NCBI GenBank assembly: GCA_963742725.1
Contig: CAVUMX010000001.1
Span: 124,001-188,000 of the forward strand
Length of the DNA: 64,000 bases
Reading direction: 5' to 3'
Origin: CAVVAL01 sp963742725
GTDB lineage: Bacteria > Actinomycetota > Actinomycetes > Mycobacteriales > Cryptosporangiaceae
Numbering within the stretch: the stretch's first letter is position 1; every line of letters begins with the position of its first letter. A program made the position numbers and the translations under genes. The notes below the pieces were generated by a model. That model was not told the origin of the DNA, did not search any database, and saw only the letters and a list, made by a program, of their open reading frames with translations. Positions 8,341 to 14,653 of the stretch are shown piece by piece.

Positions 8341-8377
8341 CCTCCCTGCCGCCTCGGGGCTCCGGGGGCTGGCAAGG
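8341..8377 (-). promoter_or_regulatory. predicted SD-sequestering stem of ribD
   Basis: On the minus-strand RNA, CCTTGCC (8377-8371) can pair with GGCAGGG (8350-8344), which forms part of the ribD ribosome binding site GGCAGGGAGG. A stem here would hide the ribosome site and is a likely expression platform for the riboswitch upstream. This is a pairing seen in the sequence; its function is inferred. Confidence 0.4.
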
Positions 8378-8429
8378 GGCGTCACGGCGCGGGCCGGCAC
8401 ACGCGTAGCACGCGGCGCCGTTGCTGCCC

Positions 8430-8556
8430 GCGCGCTGCCTCCCATCCGGACTTTCACCGTCGGTCCCGGAATTTCACCGGGTCAACCGGCCGCTGGCTGC
8501 GGACGGGTCGCGGACTGTCACCGCCGGCTCGGAGTTTCACCGACCCCGGAGCGCGC
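8430..8556 (-). promoter_or_regulatory. FMN riboswitch (RFN element)
   Basis: Reading the minus strand, the conserved RFN blocks appear in order: GGGGTCGGTGAAACTCC, GCCGGCGGTGACAGTCCGCG, GGTGAAATTCC, CCGACGGTGAAAGTCCGGAT and GGGAGGCAG. The closing P1 helix pairs GCGCGCT (8556-8550) with AGCGCGC (8436-8430). It senses FMN and would shut down ribD-ribE-ribBA-ribH when flavin is abundant. Confidence 0.95.
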
Positions 8557-8585
8557 GTGCTTACTGCTGTTCACCGGTCAGTCTG

Positions 8586-9851
8586 TCACGTCTCCCACGG
8601 ATGCGCCGCCGGACTGCGACCGGGATCACTCGTCCAGGTAGTTTCCGGCCGATGTCCGTCGGGCGGGTGGCCGTCCGGTCCGTGCGCGCCGGGCGGGTGG
8701 CCGTCGGGCGCGTGCCGGCTGTGGCTGTCGGGGCCGTGCGGGCCGGGGCCGTGGCCGTCCGGGGCGTGCCGGCTGTGGCTGTCGGCCGCGTGGGCGCCGC
8801 CCGTGCGGCGGGTGGCGGTCTCGTCCAGGCCGGTGCGGCGGGCAGGCGTGACCTCTTCGAGGCCGGTGCGGCGGGCGGCGGGCCCGCGGCCGGGCTCCCG
8901 TTCGCGGCGCCGGTCGACGGCGACCACCGAGCCGGGACTGCGCTTGGCCACCTGCTTCATCTCGCTCGCCACGGCGACGACCTCGCGGTGGTCGCCGAAG
9001 CTGCGCTGGCTGCTCAGCGCGACGCCGATCGAGACCGTGAGCAGGCCGTGCCGGTTGGTGCGGCCCTGCCGGTCGAGGACCTCGAAGTAGCCGCGCCGGG
9101 CGTCCTCGTCGTCGTAGAGGTCGCGGCTGCCGTCGGCGAACAGGGCGATGGCGCGTTCGGTGACCGGTCCGACCTGTTCCGGTGTGCAGGCCACGATGAA
9201 GTCGTCGCCGCCGATGTGCCCGAGGAACGGCTTGGGTGTGCCGGCGCCGATCACCGACTCGTGCAGGGCGGCGGCGAGCGTGGCGATCATCTGGTCGCCC
9301 CGGAAGAACCCGTACACGTCGTTGACGGTCTTGAAGTGGTCGAGGTCGACGTAGCAGACGGCGAACTCGATGCCACCCTGCTGCCGCGCCGCGAACCGGT
9401 CGGCGATCTCGCCGAGGATCCGGGTGTTGCCGGGTAAGCCGGTGAGCGGCGAGACGTCGCGCATCTCCCGGTTGCGGCGCAGCGTCGAACGCACCCGGGC
9501 GATCAGCTCCAGGGTGTCGAACGGCTTGATGATGTAGTCGTCGGCGCCGGCGGTCAGGCCAAGGACCTTGTCCGCCGAGAGGCCCTTCGCCGTCAGCATG
9601 ATCACCGGCAGGGCGGACGTCATCGGGTCCGCGCGGAGCGTCCGGCACAGTTCCACGCCGTCGATCCGGGGCATCATGATGTCCAGCAGGACCAGGTCGG
9701 GGCGGCGGCGCTCGATCACCGCGAGGGCGTCCTGCCCGTCGTGCGCGACGGCGACCTCGAACCCCTCGAAAACCAGATTCATCTCGATAAACCGTGCGAT
9801 GTCGGCATCGTCGTCCACGACGAGCACGAGACCGGCACGGTCCCGGCTCAC
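8586..9851 (-). CDS. response regulator with GGDEF-like domain and His/Pro-rich tail
   Basis: About 421 residues. Residues 1-125 are a receiver domain: acidic pair in VVDDDADI, phosphoacceptor D57 in LVLLDIMMP, then MLTAKG and IKPFD. Residues ~135-310 are a diguanylate cyclase-type domain in which the signature reads GGDDF (214-218) instead of GGDEF, and no RxxD inhibitory site precedes it. Residues ~330-421 are low-complexity: RRTGLEE/RRTGLDE repeats, then DSHSRHAPDGH and HGPDGHPPDGH repeats rich in His and Pro. GTG at 9851 overlaps the rpe stop as GTGA. Cyclase activity is plausible but the altered signature leaves it open. Confidence 0.85.
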   Translation of the reverse strand: MSRDRAGLVLVVDDDADIARFIEMNLVFEGFEVAVAHDGQDALAVIERRRPDLVLLDIMMPRIDGVELCRTLRADPMTSALPVIMLTAKGLSADKVLGLTAGADDYIIKPFDTLELIARVRSTLRRNREMRDVSPLTGLPGNTRILGEIADRFAARQQGGIEFAVCYVDLDHFKTVNDVYGFFRGDQMIATLAAALHESVIGAGTPKPFLGHIGGDDFIVACTPEQVGPVTERAIALFADGSRDLYDDEDARRGYFEVLDRQGRTNRHGLLTVSIGVALSSQRSFGDHREVVAVASEMKQVAKRSPGSVVAVDRRREREPGRGPAARRTGLEEVTPARRTGLDETATRRTGGAHAADSHSRHAPDGHGPGPHGPDSHSRHAPDGHPPGAHGPDGHPPDGHRPETTWTSDPGRSPAAHPWET

Positions 9852-10534
9852 CGTGCGGCCGTCCCCGTCCACGCCCGCTCGGCCTGTGCTCGCAACGCCG
9901 CCACGGCTCTCGCCGGGTCGTCCGCCCCGTACACCGCCGAACCGGCCACGAACACGTCCGCGCCCGCCTCCGCCGCCAGCTCGATCGTGTCGGCGTTGAC
10001 GCCGCCGTCCACTTCGATCCGGAGCTGGAGGTGGCCGCTCGCCACCAGCCGCCGCGCCTGCCGGACCTTCGGCAGCGCCTCCTCGATGAACTCCTGCCCG
10101 CCGAAGCCCGGTTCGACGGTCATCACGAGCAGCGTGTCGAACTCGCCGAGGACGTCGAGGTAGCGGTCGAGCGGCGTGCCCGGCTTGATCGCCAGCCCGG
10201 CCAGCCCGCCTGCCGCGCGGATGTCACGGGCGACGCCCGCGGGGTCGACCGACGCCTCGGCGTGGAACGTGACGTTGTGCGCGCCGGCCTCCGCGTACGG
10301 GGGCGCCCACCGCTCCGGGTTCTCGATCATGAGGTGGCAGTCGAGCGGGATCGACGTGTGCGTGAGCAGGCTCTTCACGACCGGCAGGCCCAGCGTCAGG
10401 TTCGGCACGAAGTGGTTGTCCATGACGTCGACGTGCAGCCAGTCGGCGCCCTCGACGGCCCGCATCTCCTCCGCGAGGCGTGCGAAATCAGCGGACAAGA
10501 TGCTCGGCGCGACGAAAAAGGAGCTCACGCCCAC
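9848..10534 (-). CDS. rpe: ribulose-phosphate 3-epimerase
   Basis: Interconverts ribulose 5-phosphate and xylulose 5-phosphate in the pentose phosphate pathway; the ribulose 5-phosphate is also the RibB substrate. 228 residues, a TIM barrel with APSILSADFARL, the metal-binding HVDVMDNHFVPN, DCHLMIENPERW, TVEPGFGGQEF and EVDGGVN. The metal His and Asp residues are present. Confidence 0.95.
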   Translation of the reverse strand: MGVSSFFVAPSILSADFARLAEEMRAVEGADWLHVDVMDNHFVPNLTLGLPVVKSLLTHTSIPLDCHLMIENPERWAPPYAEAGAHNVTFHAEASVDPAGVARDIRAAGGLAGLAIKPGTPLDRYLDVLGEFDTLLVMTVEPGFGGQEFIEEALPKVRQARRLVASGHLQLRIEVDGGVNADTIELAAEAGADVFVAGSAVYGADDPARAVAALRAQAERAWTGTAAR

Positions 10535-10591
10535 GGAGTCTAGGGGTGCGTCTGGGCGCCTGCCCGACCCTCCCGTACCCCTACCGCCCAG

Positions 10592-10642
10592 TTTCGGACT
10601 TTTGGGGGTTACCGGGCCCGCCGGACCCTCAAAAGTCCGAAA
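10592..10642. repeat. 18-bp inverted repeat element, copy 2
   Basis: TTTCGGACTTTTGGGGGT at 10592-10609 faces ACCCTCAAAAGTCCGAAA at 10625-10642 over a 15-base loop. One position is G opposite T (G-U in plus-strand RNA). It lies between rsmB and rpe. Confidence 0.85.
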
Positions 10643-10649
10643 GTCGGGG

Positions 10650-12083
10650 TCAGGGGCGGGTCAGGAGTGCGCAGAACATCGCGTCGGTTCCATGGCGGTG
10701 GGGCCAGAGCTGGGCCGCCGGGCCGTTGCCGAGGTTGGGGACGCCGGGGAACAGCGGGCGGGCGTCGAGTTGGGTGGCGCCGGTGCGGCGGACGGCGTCG
10801 GCGACGGTCAGTTTGGTCTCGGCGAGGTGCGGCGAGCACGTGACGTACGCGACGAGCCCGCCCGGCCGGACGGCCCGCAGCGCCGCGGTCAGCAGCTCGC
10901 GCTGGAGCTTGGTCAGGGACGGCATGTCGCTCGGCAGGCGGCGCCAGCGTGCCTCGGGCCGTCGCCGGAGCGCGCCGAGGCCGGTGCACGGCGCGTCGAC
11001 GAGGACGCGGTCGAACCCGCCTTCGGGCAGTGCGGGGTGCTCGCCGACCTCGCGGCCGTCCGCGTTGACGACGGTGACGGGGAGCCCGGCGACGGAGCGT
11101 TCGACGAGCCGGGCGCGGTGCTCGGCGAGTTCGACGGCCGTGACGGTGGCGCCGCGCTGGGCGGCGAGGGCGCCGAGCAGGGCCGCCTTGCCGCCCGGTC
11201 CGGCGCAGAGGTCGAGCCAGCGGGAGTCCTCGCCGGCCAGGTCGGCGACGGCGAGCGCGTTGGCGCAGAGCTGGCTGCCCTCGTCCTGGACGCCGGCGCG
11301 CCCGTCCGCCACGGCGTCGACATCGCCCGGGTCGCCGCCCTCCAGGTACACCGCGTACGGCGAGTAGAGGCCGGGCAGGCCGCCCGTCTCCTCGACGAGC
11401 GCGTCCCGGGTGATCTGCCCCGGACGGGCGACGAGGTGCACCGCGGCCGGACGGTCGTCGGCGGCGAGCGCCGCTTCGATCTGGGCGTGGTCCCCGCCGA
11501 GCACGTCGCCGAACGCCCGGACGATCCACAGTGGATGCGCGTACCGCATCGCCAGGTGGCCGAGCGGATCGGCGTCCCGCGCCGGGGCGACCTGTTCCAG
11601 CCACGCCTCGAAGTCCCGTTCGGCGACCCGGCGCAGCACGGCGTTGACGAACCGCGCCGGCCCGTCCGTGAGCGCGACCCGCGCCACCTCGACCGTCGCG
11701 CTGACCGCCGCGTGCTCGGGCACCCGGGTACGCAGGAGCTGGTAGGCGCCGAGGCGCAGCATGTCCAGGACGCGCGGCTCGATCTGGTCCAGCGGGCGGC
11801 TGCTGCACGCGGCGAGCACCGCGTCGAGCGTGCCCTGCGCGCGGAGCGTGCCGTACGCCAGTTCCGTGGCGAACGCGGCGTCGCGGCCGGTGATGCCCCG
11901 GTCCCGGAGCATCCCGGGCAGGATCAGGTTGGCGTAGGCGTCCCGGGACGCGACCGAGCACAGCGTGTCGAACGCCGCCCGCCGGGGCGCGTCCGGCTGG
12001 GGCCGCCGGTAGGGGCGCTTCCCGCCCTTCGCGGGCCGCTCCGTCGCCCGCCCGCTGGGCCGCCTGGGCCTGTCCCCCGTCAC
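10650..12083 (-). CDS. rsmB: 16S rRNA (cytosine-C5) methyltransferase RsmB
   Basis: Methylates C967 of 16S rRNA. 477 residues: a basic N-terminal tail, a NusB-like RNA-binding domain from about residue 35 to 165 (RRAAFDTLCSVASRDAYAN onward), and a C-terminal SAM domain. The SAM loop is LDLCAGPGGKAALLG, and the two catalytic-region cysteines are in DAPCTGLGALRRRPEARW and YVTCSPHLAETK. It follows fmt after a hairpin and precedes rpe. Confidence 0.93.
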   Translation of the reverse strand: MTGDRPRRPSGRATERPAKGGKRPYRRPQPDAPRRAAFDTLCSVASRDAYANLILPGMLRDRGITGRDAAFATELAYGTLRAQGTLDAVLAACSSRPLDQIEPRVLDMLRLGAYQLLRTRVPEHAAVSATVEVARVALTDGPARFVNAVLRRVAERDFEAWLEQVAPARDADPLGHLAMRYAHPLWIVRAFGDVLGGDHAQIEAALAADDRPAAVHLVARPGQITRDALVEETGGLPGLYSPYAVYLEGGDPGDVDAVADGRAGVQDEGSQLCANALAVADLAGEDSRWLDLCAGPGGKAALLGALAAQRGATVTAVELAEHRARLVERSVAGLPVTVVNADGREVGEHPALPEGGFDRVLVDAPCTGLGALRRRPEARWRRLPSDMPSLTKLQRELLTAALRAVRPGGLVAYVTCSPHLAETKLTVADAVRRTGATQLDARPLFPGVPNLGNGPAAQLWPHRHGTDAMFCALLTRP

Positions 12084-12101
12084 CGCGCCACCATCCCGTT
12101 G

Positions 12102-12143
12102 TGGGCGATCTTTCGGTCGCCATAACCACCGAAAGATCGCCCA
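12102..12143. terminator. 16-bp perfect hairpin between fmt and rsmB
   Basis: TGGGCGATCTTTCGGT at 12102-12117 is the exact reverse complement of 12128-12143, over a 10-base loop. It sits 19 bases before the rsmB start. It could attenuate or terminate transcription coming from def-fmt; no T-run follows on either strand. Confidence 0.6.
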
Positions 12144-12168
12144 GATCGCGCGGATCCCGCGGCGGCGG

Positions 12169-13095
12169 TCATGCCAGGGCCTCGCCGGGCTCGACGCGGA
12201 CGCCGCGCGCCCAGTCCGTGGCGTTCATGGGCCGCTTGCCGTGCGGCTGGACCTCGCCCAGCTCGACGGCGGTCGTGGCGGTGCCGACGAGGACGCGGCG
12301 CTTCTCCGCCAGAATGCCGCCGGGGGGCAGGTCGGACACGTTCGCGACCGGACGGACGGCGCCGACCTTGAGCCGCTCGTCCCGGAACATCGTCCAGGCG
12401 CCGGGAGCCGGCGTGCAGGCGCGGATCCGGCGGTCGACGGCGAACGCCGGCTCGTGCCACCGAACGCGCGCGTCGTCGACGGTGATCTTCGGTGCGTGCG
12501 AAACCCCGTCCGCTGGCTGGGGTATCGCTTGTGCCCGGCCGTCGGCGATCGCGTCCAGGACGGCGACGAGCAGCCCGGACCCGGTGTCGGCGAGGCGGCC
12601 GAGGAGGTGGCCGGCGGTGTCGTCCGGACGGATCGTCTCGGTGAGCGTGCCGAAGACCGGGCCGGTGTCGAGCCCCTCCTCGATCTGGAAGACGGCGGCG
12701 CCGGTGACCTCGTCGCCGTGCAGGATCGCGTGCTGGACGGGCGCCGCGCCGCGCCAGGCCGGCAGCAGCGAGAAGTGCAGGTTGACCCAGCCGTGCTTGG
12801 GCAGGTCGAGCGCGGTCTTCGGGATCAGGGCCCCGTACGCCACGACCGGGACGCAGTCGGGCGCGATCTCGGCGAGCCGCGCCAGGAACTCCGGCTCGGA
12901 CGGCCGGCGCGGCGTCAGCACCTCGATGCCGTGCGCGTCGGCGACCTCGCCCACCGGGGACCGGTGCAGCGTGCGGCCACGACCGGCGGGCGCGTCGGGC
13001 CGGGTGAGGACGGCGACGATCTCGTGGCGGGACGCGAGCAACGCCTCCAGCGCCGGCACCGCCACCGCGGGTGTGCCGGCGAAGACGAGCCTCAG
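12169..13095 (-). CDS. fmt: methionyl-tRNA formyltransferase (CTG start)
   Basis: Formylates initiator Met-tRNA using 10-formyl-tetrahydrofolate. 308 residues. The family N-terminus M/L-RLVFAGTPAVAVPAL is present, followed by the catalytic region NLHFSLLPAWRGAAP and the Asp of EEGLDTGPVF; the C-terminal OB domain follows. The only codon at the conserved start is CTG, overlapping the def stop as CTGA. The nearest in-frame GTG is 22 codons upstream inside def and would add an unconserved extension, so CTG is preferred. Confidence 0.9.
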   Translation of the reverse strand: MRLVFAGTPAVAVPALEALLASRHEIVAVLTRPDAPAGRGRTLHRSPVGEVADAHGIEVLTPRRPSEPEFLARLAEIAPDCVPVVAYGALIPKTALDLPKHGWVNLHFSLLPAWRGAAPVQHAILHGDEVTGAAVFQIEEGLDTGPVFGTLTETIRPDDTAGHLLGRLADTGSGLLVAVLDAIADGRAQAIPQPADGVSHAPKITVDDARVRWHEPAFAVDRRIRACTPAPGAWTMFRDERLKVGAVRPVANVSDLPPGGILAEKRRVLVGTATTAVELGEVQPHGKRPMNATDWARGVRVEPGEALA

Positions 13096-13640
13096 CGGGT
13101 CTTCCCGAACAGCGGGTGCGGGCTCACCTTGATCTGTGGCGCCGGCTGGTTGTTCCACTCCGCCTCCCGGATCGCCTTCATCGCTTCCTTCTTCGTGGCC
13201 GGGTCTAGCCGGTCGACGAAGAGGATGCCGTCGAGGTGGTCGGCCTCGTGCTGCACGCACCGCGACATGAGCGCGGTGCCGACCAGCTGGACGGTCTCGC
13301 CGTGCATGTCCTGCCCCTTGGCCACGACGTTCATCCGGCGCTTCGTGTCGAAGTACAGGCCGGGGATCGACAGGCAGCCCTCGGGACCGTCCTGCTCCTC
13401 CTCGTCCGGGAACTCCAGGACCGGGTTGATCAGGTGGCCGACGATGTCATCCACGTCGTAGGCGAACACCCGCAGACCGACGCCGAGCTGGGGAGCTGCC
13501 AGGCCGGCGCCGCCCTCGTCGAGCATCGTCTCGGTGAGGTCACGGACCAGCCCGCGCAGCTCCTTGTCGAAGTCGACGACGGGCTCGGCGGGTGTGCGCA
13601 GAACCGGATCGCCGAAGAGGCGGATCGGCTTGACGGACAC
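13092..13640 (-). CDS. def: peptide deformylase
   Basis: Removes the formyl group from nascent proteins, the partner step to Fmt. 182 residues from a GTG at 13640 with AGGAG 6 bases upstream; an in-frame ATG at 13679 lacks such a site. All three metal motifs are intact: GAGLAAPQLG, EGCLSIPG and QHEADHLDG. It is the first gene of def-fmt-rsmB. Confidence 0.93.
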   Translation of the reverse strand: MSVKPIRLFGDPVLRTPAEPVVDFDKELRGLVRDLTETMLDEGGAGLAAPQLGVGLRVFAYDVDDIVGHLINPVLEFPDEEEQDGPEGCLSIPGLYFDTKRRMNVVAKGQDMHGETVQLVGTALMSRCVQHEADHLDGILFVDRLDPATKKEAMKAIREAEWNNQPAPQIKVSPHPLFGKTR

Positions 13641-13786
13641 GCGCGCTCCTGGTCTTCGCTTCGTGGGTGGACCGCTCAAGTCTAGGGGACCGCCTGAGCG
13701 ACGCCACGTGGCGCCTCCCCGCGACGAACGTCCGGAATATATAGATTTGGTGGGGTTGAACCATCCGGGAGCGCGATAGGAGCCCC
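13641..13786. promoter_or_regulatory. divergent promoter region with AT-rich core
   Basis: The gap between def and the plus-strand flavoprotein-like gene contains AATATATAGAT near 13736-13746, very AT-rich for this genome, and GGTTGAACC near 13754. A promoter for one or both genes is likely here. No iron-box-like inverted repeat was recognised. Confidence 0.35.
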
Positions 13787-14650
13787 ATGTCCGAGCTGTG
13801 GCAGTACCTCACCCTCACCGGCGAGCCGACGGAATCGCGCCGATCCGCGCCGGCACGGACCGCCGTGCACGTCGAGGAGCCGCTGCCGCTGGACATCACG
13901 CTGCCCGAACCGGTCCGCCCGGAACCCCAGCCCGCGTCGCGGCGGAAGGAACCGGCCGTCGACGTCTTCGACGCGATCGGGATCGGTCTCGGCCTGGACA
14001 ACCTCGGGCTGGCGGCGCTCGCGGACGGCGTGACCGGCCTCAACGTCCGCTTCTTCGACGAACACCCGAAGTTCTCCCCCGCCCCGGACACGCGGCCGGT
14101 GAGCTTCCTCGCCGACCTGGTCACGCTCGTCGAGCCGGCGAGCCGCTGGTCGTACCTGAGCTACCTGCGCGCCCACCACCGCATCCACCCGTTCTACGTC
14201 GACCGGCGGTTCGAGGTGCCGCGACCGGACTACGACGGGTACTGCCGCTGGGTCGCCACCACCATCCCCAACTGCCGGTTCGGTACCCGCGTCGACGCGG
14301 TGAGCTGGGCCGGCGACCACTTCGTCGTGCGGACCGCGCGGGTCGCGCACGCCATCCGCGACGAGTCCGGGACCGAGGGGGACGGGGTGCGCGCCACCGT
14401 CCGGACGAAGAACGTCGTGCTGGGCTCGGGCGTCGCCGCCACGAGGCCGCGGTTCCTGCGCCCGCTGGCCGGCGTCATCCACGCCCCGGAAGGCATGCTC
14501 GCCGTCACGGACGACTATCGCGTGCCGCTCGACCACGCCGTCACCGGCAGCCTGTTCCTCCAGCGCCCGAGCGCACCCGACCGCGACCCGTACCGCAACG
14601 CCACGATCCTCAACGCGATCGCCGGTCGCGCCGTGCTGCCCGTCCCCTGA
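13787..14650 (+). CDS. shortened IucD/SidA-like flavoprotein
   Basis: 287 residues; ATG with TAGGAG 6 bases upstream. After an unconserved ~58-residue N-terminus comes a Rossmann-like start, AIGIGLGLDNLGLAAL, then FFDEHPKFSP, SFLADLVTLVEPASRWSYLSYL and FYVDRRFEVPRPDYDGYCRW. These are the order and spacing of L-ornithine/L-lysine N-monooxygenases. The C-terminus (NATILNAIAGRAVLPVP) also matches that family's end. What is missing is the ~150-residue NADPH domain between them: after KNVVLGSGVAATRPRFLRPL the protein jumps to the C-terminal part. The usual GPxN flavin motif is GLDN. Hydroxylase activity is therefore doubtful; it may be a remnant or a repurposed flavin binder. Confidence 0.7.
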   Translation: MSELWQYLTLTGEPTESRRSAPARTAVHVEEPLPLDITLPEPVRPEPQPASRRKEPAVDVFDAIGIGLGLDNLGLAALADGVTGLNVRFFDEHPKFSPAPDTRPVSFLADLVTLVEPASRWSYLSYLRAHHRIHPFYVDRRFEVPRPDYDGYCRWVATTIPNCRFGTRVDAVSWAGDHFVVRTARVAHAIRDESGTEGDGVRATVRTKNVVLGSGVAATRPRFLRPLAGVIHAPEGMLAVTDDYRVPLDHAVTGSLFLQRPSAPDRDPYRNATILNAIAGRAVLPVP

Positions 14651-14653
14651 TCC

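Noticed and set aside
8335..8457. N-terminal extension of ribD to 8457
   Set aside because: It would start inside the FMN riboswitch aptamer; GTG 8334 has a proper ribosome site.
10176..12125. 649-codon plus-strand frame across rpe and rsmB
   Set aside because: Antisense shadow caused by G/C at third positions; both strands' real genes match known enzymes.
13641..13786. Iron-responsive operator for the IucD-like gene
   Set aside because: No DmdR/IdeR-type palindrome; only an AT-rich core and a short GGTTGAACC.
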